Assembly: GCF_009193215.1 (NCBI RefSeq)
Contig: NZ_VYVA01000005.1
Span: 124,001-188,000, forward strand
Source: Flavicella marina
GTDB taxonomy: Bacteria; Bacteroidota; Bacteroidia; Flavobacteriales; Flavobacteriaceae
Length of the DNA stretch: 64,000 nt
Direction of reading: 5' to 3'
Every line of letters begins with the position of its first letter. The stretch's first letter is position 1. The position numbers were made by a program, and so were the translations under genes. Below, one piece after another: positions 8,624 to 17,182 of this stretch. The notes beneath the pieces are model-generated. The model ran no database searches, was not told where the DNA came from, and saw only the letters and a list, made by a program, of their open reading frames with translations.

Positions 8624-9658
8624 TTATCTATTGATACCTTGTTGAGATAACCAACGTTGATATTTTCTTGCGTTTTTGTTGTGCTCACTAAGGTTTTTCG
8701 CGAATGCATGTTTGCCAAAGTCTTCAACACTAGCGCACATGTAAAAATAATTATGTTTATGTGGGTTTAACACCGCATCGATAGAAGATATGTCAGGCAT
8801 CGCAATCGGTCCTGGTGGAATCCCTCTATACTTATATGTATTGTAAGGTGAATCTATGTGTAAATCTTTGTTTAACACTCTTTTTACTTCAAAATCTTGA
8901 CCGTGCTTTTGTTTCAAAGCAAAAATAACTGTTGGGTCAGATTGTAGAGGCCATTTTTTATGGTACCTGTTTAAATACAAACCGGCAACTGTTGGTCGTT
9001 CAGAAACATGGGCAGTCTCTTTTTGTACGATTGCCGCCAAAGATATTACTTGAATTGGTGATAAGTTTTGTCTTTTAGCTTTACTCGTTCTCGTTAGGCT
9101 CCAAAACGAATTATATTCTCTTAACATTTTGTCTCGAAAATTTTCAGCACTACTATTCCAATAGATTTGGTAACTATTCGGTATATACATTGCTAAGGCA
9201 GTAGCTATATTAAACCCATTCTTTGTTAGGAACACTTCATCGGTAAATGCTTTTATTAGTTCGATAGAATCGGCTTCGATTTGAGTTGCTATTCTTCCTG
9301 CTAATGCTTCTAAGTTATGTTGATTGTTGAAACTTAGGTTGACTGGGGTTTGTTTTCCGCTCCTTAATAAATTGACCAACTCATTGTTGTTCATTCCCTC
9401 AGAGATCGTGTATTTTCCTGCTTTGATGCGGTGACTGTATTTTTTTTTGTCTAGTACCCATGCTAAAGAACTAGTATCTTTAACATACGGGGTTATCAAT
9501 TTTAAAAAATCAACTTTAGTGCTGCTACTTGGGATATAAATAGTATCGCTGCTTTTTACATTTTCACTATAAATATCTGAGTAATAGTTATATCCAATAA
9601 TCAATATAAGGATCGAAATTGTGGCAATAATTCCTAAAATTCTCTTTTTATTGTTCAT
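8624..9658 (-). CDS. mltG: Endolytic murein transglycosylase MltG
   Basis: MltG cleaves nascent glycan strands at the inner membrane and sets their length. The 344-residue protein has one N-terminal transmembrane helix (about 5-25), a LysM-like part with RIKAGKYTISEGMN, and the YceG catalytic domain. That domain includes QKETAHVSERPTVAGLYLNR, whose Glu in the QKET segment is the expected catalytic residue, and SPYNTYKYRGIPPGPI. The start overlaps the end of the acetyltransferase gene by 11 bases, indicating translational coupling in the dapF operon. Confidence 0.94.
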   Translation of the reverse strand: MNNKKRILGIIATISILILIIGYNYYSDIYSENVKSSDTIYIPSSSTKVDFLKLITPYVKDTSSLAWVLDKKKYSHRIKAGKYTISEGMNNNELVNLLRSGKQTPVNLSFNNQHNLEALAGRIATQIEADSIELIKAFTDEVFLTKNGFNIATALAMYIPNSYQIYWNSSAENFRDKMLREYNSFWSLTRTSKAKRQNLSPIQVISLAAIVQKETAHVSERPTVAGLYLNRYHKKWPLQSDPTVIFALKQKHGQDFEVKRVLNKDLHIDSPYNTYKYRGIPPGPIAMPDISSIDAVLNPHKHNYFYMCASVEDFGKHAFAKNLSEHNKNARKYQRWLSQQGINR

Positions 9659-10187
9659 TTTTTGTGGTTAAAATACGTTGGTAAACTGCTTCGTCAAAAT
9701 AAGACCCATTGTATAAGATCCAATCTTTTTTAATACCTGTTTTTGTGAAATTGTGTTTCTCAAAAAGATGGATACTCGTTTGGTTGTCAAGTCCGATATT
9801 GGCAAAAACTTGGTGCAAACCAAGGTAATGATGTGCATACGAAACCAACATAGAAATGCTTTCTGAGGCGAAACCTTGGTTTTGGTATTCTGAAAGAATC
9901 AACAGACCTATGCCTGCTCTTTTGTGTTGAGGTTCAAAATCAAACAAATCTATCATACCAACAGGAGTTCTTGAGTCAGAGGTTTCAATAATCAGTCTGA
10001 GCTGTTTCGCTTCGTAAATATCTTGATGTGAGTTTTCGATGTAATTTTTTAAGAGGTATTTAGAAAAAGGAGTTTGTGTTCCACTTACCTTCCAATAATT
10101 TCCGTCGTTTTCAGCGTTGTATAAAAACTCTAAATCTTCTGGCTCTAAGGGTCGTAAGTTTATTTTTTTTCCTTTTAATAACTCCAT
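9648..10187 (-). CDS. GNAT-family N-acetyltransferase (RimJ/RimL type)
   Basis: A 179-residue GNAT protein. It begins with INLRPLEPEDLEFLYNAEND, the usual start of RimJ/RimL/SpeG-like acetyltransferases. The acetyl-CoA binding region is RAGIGLLILSEYQNQGFASES (about 91-111), and the C-terminal HLFEKHNFTKTGIKKDW is typical. It would acetylate an amine of a protein or small molecule; the substrate is not deducible. It sits 3 bases after dapF and overlaps mltG. Confidence 0.88.
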   Translation of the reverse strand: MELLKGKKINLRPLEPEDLEFLYNAENDGNYWKVSGTQTPFSKYLLKNYIENSHQDIYEAKQLRLIIETSDSRTPVGMIDLFDFEPQHKRAGIGLLILSEYQNQGFASESISMLVSYAHHYLGLHQVFANIGLDNQTSIHLFEKHNFTKTGIKKDWILYNGSYFDEAVYQRILTTKNEQ

Positions 10188-10190
10188 TTC

Positions 10191-10982
10191 TTAAGCAGCT
10201 TTAAATGATCCTTCAAAAACAAATTTCGCAGGACCTTTTAAAAATACGTTTTTGTATCCGTTATTTTCTTTTTCGAAAGAAACTTCTAATTCTCCTCCTT
10301 CAACCAATAACTTTATTTGCTTGCTTGAAGTGATGTTTTGTTCGAACATTGCAATTGCAACAGCCGTAACTCCGGTTCCGCAGGCAAGAGTTTCATCTTC
10401 AACACCTCTTTCGTAGGTTCTTACTCGAAAAGTGTTGTTATCAATAGCTTCAGCAAAATTAACGTTGGTTCCTTCTTCAAAGTATGGCGCTCCATTTCGT
10501 ATGCTTTTTCCATTGTTAAAAACATCGTATGCTCCAATATTCTCTACGACTTGTACGTGATGTGGAGATCCAGTATCTAAAAATGCATGCGTATCTTCTA
10601 TGGAAATTTGGTTTACATCAATCATCTGAAGATTCACCAAACCATTTTCGATAGTTGCATGGTGTAACCCGTCTACAGCATCAAATGTGGTTTTGTTTTT
10701 TATGACACCTAGATCATGGGCAAAGGCAACAAGACATCTTCCTCCGTTTCCGCACATAGTACTTTCATTACCATCGGCGTTGTAATATACCATGGTGAAA
10801 TCGTACTCCTCAGAAGGATTTAATAAGATCAAACCATCTGCTCCAATCCCGAATCGACGATCACACATACGGTTTATTAACTCAGTATCATCTTGTTGAA
10901 AATGTAAATCACGATTGTCAATCATTACAAAATCGTTTCCTGTTCCTTGGTATTTGTAAAAAGGTAAATTCATGTTGCTCAT
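10191..10982 (-). CDS. dapF: Diaminopimelate epimerase DapF
   Basis: DapF interconverts LL- and meso-diaminopimelate, the precursor of lysine and of the peptidoglycan cross-link. The 263-residue protein shows YQGTGNDFVMID near the start and both catalytic cysteines: Cys77 in MCGNGGRC and Cys201 in ACGTGVTAV. The length is normal. It heads an operon with the acetyltransferase, mltG and the DUF2279 gene, linking precursor supply with murein processing. A TAACTTTG element is 10 bases before the ATG, giving a very short leader. A second ATG three codons in is an equally plausible start. Confidence 0.96.
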   Translation of the reverse strand: MSNMNLPFYKYQGTGNDFVMIDNRDLHFQQDDTELINRMCDRRFGIGADGLILLNPSEEYDFTMVYYNADGNESTMCGNGGRCLVAFAHDLGVIKNKTTFDAVDGLHHATIENGLVNLQMIDVNQISIEDTHAFLDTGSPHHVQVVENIGAYDVFNNGKSIRNGAPYFEEGTNVNFAEAIDNNTFRVRTYERGVEDETLACGTGVTAVAIAMFEQNITSSKQIKLLVEGGELEVSFEKENNGYKNVFLKGPAKFVFEGSFKAA

Positions 10983-10992
10983 TTTTGCTCTG

Positions 10993-11000
10993 CAAAGTTA
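10993..11000 (-). promoter_or_regulatory. Promoter element (TAACTTTG) of the dapF operon
   Basis: TAACTTTG on the minus strand, 10 bases before the dapF ATG, matches TAnnTTTG. Confidence 0.55.
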
Positions 11001-11052
11001 AGCAAATATCTAAAAAAGCTTGAAAATCCTGATGAATTAAACAAGAAAGTAG

Positions 11053-12615
11053 TTAACTGTTTGATATGCTGATTTTACATTGCTCTGCACATTTTTCACC
11101 ATCTATAGCGGCAGAAATAATACCACCGGCGTAACCAGCACCTTCACCACAAGGATACAAACCTTTTATTTGAGGGTGTTCTAGTGTATCGGCGTTTCTT
11201 GGAATTCTTACTGGGGATGAAGTTCGAGATTCCGGAGCATGAACCACGGCTTCATTTGTTAAATAACCACGCATCGACTTATCGAATTGTTTGAAACCAT
11301 CTTGCAACGTTTTATATATAAAATTCGGAAATACTTCAGCTAATTCAGTAGATGTCGTTCCCGGTTGGTAAGATGTTTTAGGAATATCGTTAGATAACTT
11401 TCCTCGTGTAAAATCCGTCAAGCGTTGCGCTGGTACTTTTTGGGTTTCACCACCTAGTCTCCACGCTTTTTGTTCGATGTTTTTTTGAAATTCCATGGCT
11501 GCTAAAGGCCCAAATTTTTGATATTCTTTAAAGTCTTCGATGCGAAGCTCTACTGCAATACCCGAGTTGGAGGTAGGTTGATCCCTTTTTGAAGGAGACC
11601 ATCCGTTCGTTACTACTTCACCAGGACTTGTAGCACAAGGAGCAATGATTCCGCCAGGACACATACAAAATGAGTACACACCTCTGTTTTTTATTTGTTT
11701 TACAATGCTGTATGGAGCAGGAGGTAAATACTCACTTCTTATATCACATTTGTATTGGATGCTATCAATTAGACTTTGAGGGTGTTCGACACGTACTCCT
11801 AAAGCAAATGGTTTTGCTTCTATTAAGATTTCTTTTTGATGTAGTAATTCAAAAATATCTCGCGCAGAATGACCTGTTGCTAAAATCATTTTATTTGCAT
11901 CTATCTTTGTGTTGTTTTGCAACGTAACACCGACAACAGCATTGTTTTTTATTCGAATATCAGTCACTCTTGATTCGAATAATACTTCGCCACCATGTGC
12001 GATAATTGTCTCACGCATGGCAGCAATAATTTTCGGAAGTTTGTTTGTTCCTATATGTGGATGTGCATCGATCAAAATATTTTTAGTAGCTCCGAATGCT
12101 ACCAATAACTCAAGTATTGCGTTTACATCTCCACGTTTTTTTGAACGGGTGTATAATTTTCCATCAGAATAAGTTCCAGCTCCTCCTTCACCGAAACAAT
12201 AGTTTGAGTCTTCATCTACAATGTGTAATTTGTTGATAGCTGCTAAGTCACGTCTTCTTGCACGAACATCTTTACCACGTTCAAGAACGATTGGTTTTAA
12301 ACCTTTTTCTATCAGTTTTAAGGCTGCAAATAAGCCTGCGGGTCCAGCGCCAACAACCAAAACCTCTTCGTTAGCACTTACATTTGGATAAATGGGAAGT
12401 TGAGGAAGTTGTTCTTTGAATTCTTCGTGTATAAATACCGCTACTTTTAAATTGATTTTGATAGCTTTTTGTCTTGCATCAATAGAGCGTTTTAAAATTT
12501 CTACATGTGAAATATCATCACTTGAAACTTTTAATTTGTAGGCAACTTCTTTTTTTAATAACCATTCAGTAGCCGCAACTTTTGGTTTTACTTGGAGTTG
12601 AATTTCTTGAGGCAT
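11053..12615 (-). CDS. FAD-dependent oxidoreductase (COG2509-type NAD(FAD)-utilising dehydrogenase)
   Basis: A 520-residue cytoplasmic flavoprotein. After an N-terminal alpha/beta extension (about 1-80), a dinucleotide-binding motif VVGAGPAGLFAALKL occurs at 87-101. The middle has CFGEGGAGTYSDGKL, and the C-terminus YPCGEGAGYAGGI closes the FAD site. This arrangement is typical of the large COG2509 family, found across bacteria but without a well-established reaction. It probably stands as a single gene between dapF and the porin; nothing nearby reveals its substrate. Confidence 0.88.
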   Translation of the reverse strand: MPQEIQLQVKPKVAATEWLLKKEVAYKLKVSSDDISHVEILKRSIDARQKAIKINLKVAVFIHEEFKEQLPQLPIYPNVSANEEVLVVGAGPAGLFAALKLIEKGLKPIVLERGKDVRARRRDLAAINKLHIVDEDSNYCFGEGGAGTYSDGKLYTRSKKRGDVNAILELLVAFGATKNILIDAHPHIGTNKLPKIIAAMRETIIAHGGEVLFESRVTDIRIKNNAVVGVTLQNNTKIDANKMILATGHSARDIFELLHQKEILIEAKPFALGVRVEHPQSLIDSIQYKCDIRSEYLPPAPYSIVKQIKNRGVYSFCMCPGGIIAPCATSPGEVVTNGWSPSKRDQPTSNSGIAVELRIEDFKEYQKFGPLAAMEFQKNIEQKAWRLGGETQKVPAQRLTDFTRGKLSNDIPKTSYQPGTTSTELAEVFPNFIYKTLQDGFKQFDKSMRGYLTNEAVVHAPESRTSSPVRIPRNADTLEHPQIKGLYPCGEGAGYAGGIISAAIDGEKCAEQCKISISNS

Positions 12616-12639
12616 AAAATTGAGGTTATAATTTAAGTA

Positions 12640-14622
12640 CTATTTAAAGAAGTTCCATACAAACCCAAATTTGATTTTAAAATCGGTGTAGGGTTTGTTC
12701 GGTGTAGAGTAATAATAATTTTTGCCAGTCAATTGCATTAAGTTTTCGAATGTAAAATACAATCGTGTTCTTCTTATTTGTGCATTTATAAAGGCATCAA
12801 AGATCGGTTTGCCACCAATAAAATCTGTTTGTTGTAGTGTAAACTCCCCCAAAACAGGGTTGTAATTGTTAGCTTGATAAGAAGTGAAGTATTTACCAAT
12901 AATTCCGGTTTGTAAATACAAAGATTTTTTTTCGAAAAAGACCTTAGAAAAATAAAAAGTACTTCTTAAAATAGCATCAGGTACTTTGTAAACATTTGCG
13001 CCACTCGCTACATTTTGATAAATGAAATCAGTATCTAATGCGAAGTACCCAACTTTGATTTCGTTGTGCGCACGAAGTTTAAAGTAATTGATAGTTTCAT
13101 TGTGTTGCGTTGGTTTTGCTTGAGCATCTTCATTGAAATACACAAAGTCTTCTATTTGTGTTAAAGAAGCTGTAGCCTGAATCCATTTTGTAGCCAAATT
13201 GAAATTCAAGTTTCTGGTATTGATGTTTTTAAAATTATTTGACCAATTGTATTCTATAAAGTTGCTTTGAAAGAATTGATAATTGACATTTGGTGCTTTC
13301 GAATTTAGCTGTAATGAAGCAGATATATTTACTTTTTTACTGTTTTTAAAAGCAGCTTCTACAAATAAATTGTTACCGTTTATACTTCCAGCGATAATCG
13401 TCGAAGCACTTGCATTAAGATGTATAGTTTTTATTGCCGCCTTCCAATTAGCACCAATAGAAACGGCATCATTTTTAATTTGATTTGGTATGGTCCCATT
13501 TCCAGTATTAACTACATTTCGATAACCTTGGTAGTAATAATGATAGCCCGCAATTGCTCTAAATTTTCCTAAAAGATATGGAGAGGTAAAGTCCATATAG
13601 GCTTTATTGTCCATCGACTTATAAGATGTCATGTCATTTGTTTCAGCAGAGAAATAATTTCCAAAATAATCCGTACTGGTGGGCTTTAAAAAGTTGAACT
13701 GTTTTGTTTCGTAATTGAAAATATGTCCAAGCTTTATATTTGATATTTTTTTCGGGATGGTGTCTTTTGTAGTGAAAAGTTTAAAGTTATGATCGACATA
13801 ATACCTTTTTCCATTCAATACAGATGATGCATCTTCTAGATTCACATCAAGTCTACCTCGATCACTATATTCAGAGTCGTTGGCTTCGAAGAAACCCTGT
13901 GCAATTTCTGTTAAGCCACCATTTTCTTGATTTTCAATTCTTTGATTCGTGTTGTGGAATCGAAGTCTGTATCGATCGTTTTTTGATTGGTAAGAAAAGG
14001 TACCAACAAAATTTTTGAAGCTAGATAAAGAACTACGATAGGCACCTAAAGATCTCAGTCCTGTGTAACCCAATGAAAAGTTCATAGTTTCGCTAACATT
14101 GATAGCGATTTTTGAATCTAATACTTGTCCCTGTTCTATACCATTTCGGTACATGATTTCAGTTGTAGGTGTTGGTACTTTGTAATACGCAACATCTTCA
14201 ATTTCATTATACGTTTCATGACGAGGGGTTTGTCCCATCCTCGGCAATATTTCTTGGTCGTTGTAATCGTAGGTTAATTGCGTTAAAACCTGACCTTGAT
14301 TTTGAAATGCGTGTTTACCAAATAAATCTTTTCTTAAATAATTGATTTCGTATTGGCTTTGAATAGACAACGTAGTGTCGACTAAAACGGTATCTTTTTC
14401 GTGGGTGATAATTTTATAAAGTTTGTAATCAGTTTTTCCAGATTCAGGATCTACTTTTACACCATCATCTTTTTCATTACTCCTAGCTGCAAGGGGCTGT
14501 CCTTTTTTGGGAGCTAGCGCATCTAGATTATAAATTTCTGGTTCTTGAATACTATCTTTTTCTTGAGCATAACTGCTTAAAGAAAATAAGATAACGTATA
14601 AAGTAAATAAAAACTTCTTCAT
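12640..14622 (-). CDS. Putative outer-membrane porin (Porin_10 family)
   Basis: A 660-residue exported protein. It has a clear signal peptide (KKFLFTLYVILFSLSSYAQ) and a charged linker. A long series of alternating amphipathic strands rich in Tyr, Phe and Asn ends with FKIKFGFVWNFFK, a C-terminal aromatic residue typical of outer-membrane beta-barrels. This matches the Bacteroidota putative porin family (Porin_10). It would form a beta-barrel; the transported solute is unknown. The gene is 24 bases upstream of the FAD oxidoreductase on the same strand, so they may be co-transcribed. Confidence 0.85.
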   Translation of the reverse strand: MKKFLFTLYVILFSLSSYAQEKDSIQEPEIYNLDALAPKKGQPLAARSNEKDDGVKVDPESGKTDYKLYKIITHEKDTVLVDTTLSIQSQYEINYLRKDLFGKHAFQNQGQVLTQLTYDYNDQEILPRMGQTPRHETYNEIEDVAYYKVPTPTTEIMYRNGIEQGQVLDSKIAINVSETMNFSLGYTGLRSLGAYRSSLSSFKNFVGTFSYQSKNDRYRLRFHNTNQRIENQENGGLTEIAQGFFEANDSEYSDRGRLDVNLEDASSVLNGKRYYVDHNFKLFTTKDTIPKKISNIKLGHIFNYETKQFNFLKPTSTDYFGNYFSAETNDMTSYKSMDNKAYMDFTSPYLLGKFRAIAGYHYYYQGYRNVVNTGNGTIPNQIKNDAVSIGANWKAAIKTIHLNASASTIIAGSINGNNLFVEAAFKNSKKVNISASLQLNSKAPNVNYQFFQSNFIEYNWSNNFKNINTRNLNFNLATKWIQATASLTQIEDFVYFNEDAQAKPTQHNETINYFKLRAHNEIKVGYFALDTDFIYQNVASGANVYKVPDAILRSTFYFSKVFFEKKSLYLQTGIIGKYFTSYQANNYNPVLGEFTLQQTDFIGGKPIFDAFINAQIRRTRLYFTFENLMQLTGKNYYYSTPNKPYTDFKIKFGFVWNFFK

Positions 14623-14701
14623 AAATAGTGTTCAAGATTTTATAGTTGCCAGTTTTCTTTTGTTTATTGTGTTGAAAATAAGCGCTTATAAATATCAGTC
14701 G

Positions 14702-14709
14702 CAAAGGTA
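14702..14709 (-). promoter_or_regulatory. Promoter element (TACCTTTG) of the porin gene
   Basis: TACCTTTG on the minus strand matches TAnnTTTG and would give a leader of roughly 75 bases to the porin ATG at 14622. Confidence 0.45.
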
Positions 14710-14836
14710 AATTTTTTATTGAGAATCTACGACTTTTGTAATGTTGAAAATTAGCCTTTTTTATGGATAATATCCAGTCATAATTTTCATTAGTATCTTT
14801 TCAGAAAATAGTATTTTTACAGCGTTTATTTAGCTT

Positions 14837-15427
14837 ATGTCTTTAAAATTAAAATATTCAAAATTTTCATTAGAGGCTGGTACGGATGAAGCCGGAAGGG
14901 GATGTTTGTCGGGTCCAGTAGTAGCAGCGGCGGTTATATTGCCTAAAAATTTTAAACACCCGTTGTTAAATGATTCTAAAAAACTTTCTGAAAAACAACG
15001 GCGAGAATTACGTCCTTATATTGAAAAGCATGCACTTAGTTTCGGCGTAGGTATTGTTGATGAAAAAACTATCGATAAAATAAATATCTTACAAGCATCT
15101 CTTTTGGCGATGCACAAGTCTATAGATAGGTTAGAACAGTTACCTGAGTTTATTGTTGTCGATGGAAATAAATTTAATTCTTATAGAGATATACCGCATG
15201 AAACAATTGTAAAAGGAGATGGGAAATATTTAAATATTGCCGCTGCATCGGTATTGGCAAAAACTTATCGGGATGAAATCATGGAAAAGCTGGATGAAGA
15301 ATTTCCATGTTATAACTGGAAACAAAACAAAGGATATCCAACAAAAGCACATCGAAAAGCAATTGCCGAAAATGGCAGTTGTAAATACCATCGCAAGACC
15401 TTCAGATTACTTTCTGAAGAACAATAA
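14837..15427 (+). CDS. rnhB: Ribonuclease HII
   Basis: RNase HII cuts the RNA strand of RNA/DNA hybrids and starts removal of single ribonucleotides from DNA. The 196-residue protein has the N-terminal active-site motif [18 protein letters not shown], with Asp17 and Glu18. Further conserved parts are [12 protein letters not shown], the DG of VVDGNKF, and [13 protein letters not shown]. The length is typical. It is transcribed divergently from the porin and stands alone, followed by about 200 bases without an ORF. Confidence 0.96.
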   Translation: MSLKLKYSKFSLEAGTDEAGRGCLSGPVVAAAVILPKNFKHPLLNDSKKLSEKQRRELRPYIEKHALSFGVGIVDEKTIDKINILQASLLAMHKSIDRLEQLPEFIVVDGNKFNSYRDIPHETIVKGDGKYLNIAAASVLAKTYRDEIMEKLDEEFPCYNWKQNKGYPTKAHRKAIAENGSCKYHRKTFRLLSEEQ

Positions 15428-15605
15428 ATAAAGTATAACTTTTTTTTTGTTGCGGTTTATTGGACATATGTTTTATTTTAAATTCCATTGGTCCAATACA
15501 TTTGTCACATGTTTAATTTTTTTGATTACGAGTAATTGATTTTATTTTAAATCAGCATGCTTAAATACAATTTGGAGAGATTGTATAAAGTAAATCAATA
15601 AATTG

Positions 15606-15631
15606 GCCCAGCGAAAGTTGGGCTTTTTTTT
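15606..15631 (+). terminator. Rho-independent terminator
   Basis: GCCCA (15606-15610), an 8-base loop, TGGGC (15619-15623) and then eight T residues. It lies 179 bases after the rnhB stop and directly before the folP stop. It could end rnhB or a separate short transcript. Confidence 0.75.
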
Positions 15632-15636
15632 GAGGT

Positions 15637-16461
15637 TTATTTTAATAGCTCAGTGATTTCTATTGCTTCTTTAGCTTCTTTTACATCATGAACCCTTAAA
15701 ATTTGACTTCCTTTTTGCAAGGCTATAGTGTTAGCAACAGTGGTGGCATTTAATGCATTTATAGGAGATGTGTTTAGGGGTTTGTACAACATCGATTTTC
15801 TAGAAATACCTGTTAAAATAGGAGTGTTTAATGCATGAAACAAATCGAGATTTTTTAACAATTCGTAATTATGCTCAATTGTTTTTCCGAAACCAAAACC
15901 TACATCTACAATCAAATCATTTAACCCCATTTCTTTTAATGTAGCAGCTTTTTTTGCAAAATCAGTTAAAATTTCTTGTGTGATATTCGAATAGCTTGGG
16001 TTTTCTTGCATGTTTCGAGGAGTGCCTTGCATGTGCATCATAATATAAGGTACTTGCAATTCGACAACGGTTTCAAACATTTTTGTATCGGCATTTCCTC
16101 CAGAAATATCGTTAATGATTGCTGCACCAGCTTCAATACATTTTCGAGCGATGTTACTTCTAAATGTATCTATTGAAAGTACGATTTCCGGAAAGTTCTC
16201 AGTTAAATATTCAACTATTGGTACAATTCTCTGAAACTCATCACCTTCAGATATGTGTGTAGCACCAGGTCTTGATGAGTAGGCTCCAACATCTATAAAA
16301 GTAGCTCCTTCCTTGAGCATTTTTGAGACCTGTTTATTAACACTTGTCAAATCGTTGTATTTACCTCCGTCAAAAAATGAATCAGGAGTAATATTTAAAA
16401 TTCCCATTATTCTGGGTTTTGACAAATCGATGAGTTTTCCTTTGCAGTTGATTGTATACAT
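15637..16461 (-). CDS. folP: Dihydropteroate synthase
   Basis: FolP condenses p-aminobenzoate with dihydropterin pyrophosphate in folate synthesis and is the sulfonamide target. The 274-residue TIM-barrel protein shows IMGILNITPDSFFDGGKY (18-35), DVGAYSSRPGA, IINDISGGNAD, DVGFGFGKT and TGISRKSML, the usual pterin, pyrophosphate and pABA sites. The start is the ATG at 16461, and the upstream -7 element predicts a leader of about 115 bases. It is divergent from the DUF1599 gene. Confidence 0.96.
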   Translation of the reverse strand: MYTINCKGKLIDLSKPRIMGILNITPDSFFDGGKYNDLTSVNKQVSKMLKEGATFIDVGAYSSRPGATHISEGDEFQRIVPIVEYLTENFPEIVLSIDTFRSNIARKCIEAGAAIINDISGGNADTKMFETVVELQVPYIMMHMQGTPRNMQENPSYSNITQEILTDFAKKAATLKEMGLNDLIVDVGFGFGKTIEHNYELLKNLDLFHALNTPILTGISRKSMLYKPLNTSPINALNATTVANTIALQKGSQILRVHDVKEAKEAIEITELLK

Positions 16462-16579
16462 GTCGTTAGGATTCCTAGAGAATCAGCTTTCGTTTTAGTA
16501 GTGTAACAATTCCATAATAAAATGAGGTAATTGATAAACTTTTTTTTAATTTCGTTTGCAATTATTTCGCTATTAAATG

Positions 16580-16587
16580 CAAAGATA
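16580..16587 (-). promoter_or_regulatory. Promoter element (TATCTTTG) of folP
   Basis: TATCTTTG on the minus strand matches TAnnTTTG. The resulting folP leader (about 115 bases) is long compared with other genes here and contains no complete small ORF that I could find. Confidence 0.45.
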
Positions 16588-16626
16588 TTTTGGGCGAAAT
16601 TTACAATAATATTTTGAATCTTATTT

Positions 16627-17172
16627 ATGCAAAACACTGCTCAACAATACGATGCTATTATAGCTACTTGTAGTACTTTATTCGAAAACAAAATGACTGA
16701 TTATGGAAGTGCATGGCGAATTTTACGTCTTACATCTCTAACAGATCAGATTTTTATAAAAGCACAAAGAATACGTCAGTTGCAAGAAAACGAAGTACGA
16801 AAAGTTGATGAAGGTGAAGTTTCTGAATTTATTGGGATTATCAATTATTCAATCATGGCTCTAATACAGTTAGAAAAAGGTATTGCTGAGCAACCTGATC
16901 TAAATACAAAAGAGGCGGTTGCATTGTACAAAAAACATATCGATATCACCAAGACATTAATGGAGAATAAAAACCATGATTATGGAGAAGCTTGGAGAGA
17001 TATGCGTGTGAGTTCTTTAACAGATTTGATATTGCAAAAATTATTGCGCGTGAAACAGATTGAAGATAATAAAGGTAAAACAATCGTTTCTGAAGGGTTG
17101 GATGCAAATTACCAAGACATGATAAATTATGCGGTTTTTGCGATGATTCATTTAGGACAAGCAACATCTTAA
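16627..17172 (+). CDS. DUF1599 protein with two tandem copies of the domain
   Basis: A 181-residue cytoplasmic protein made of two similar halves. Residues 18-49 (KMTDYGSAWRILRLTSLTDQ...KAQRIRQLQ) repeat as residues 116-147 (KNHDYGEAWRDMRVSSLTDL...KLLRVKQIE). Each half ends with a stretch like INYSIMALIQL or INYAVFAMIHL. DUF1599 has been proposed in comparative studies to be a nucleotide-modification-associated domain; no activity is established that I know of. It starts 10 bases before the BT_3928-like gene, and linkage to folP and this membrane protein recurs in Flavobacteriaceae. Confidence 0.85.
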   Translation: MQNTAQQYDAIIATCSTLFENKMTDYGSAWRILRLTSLTDQIFIKAQRIRQLQENEVRKVDEGEVSEFIGIINYSIMALIQLEKGIAEQPDLNTKEAVALYKKHIDITKTLMENKNHDYGEAWRDMRVSSLTDLILQKLLRVKQIEDNKGKTIVSEGLDANYQDMINYAVFAMIHLGQATS

Positions 17173-17182
17173 TTAAAAAGAC

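Noticed and set aside
16407-16637. Possible small gene upstream of and overlapping folP
   Set aside because: It mostly overlaps folP and its promoter; composition is not protein-like and its start would precede the folP promoter.
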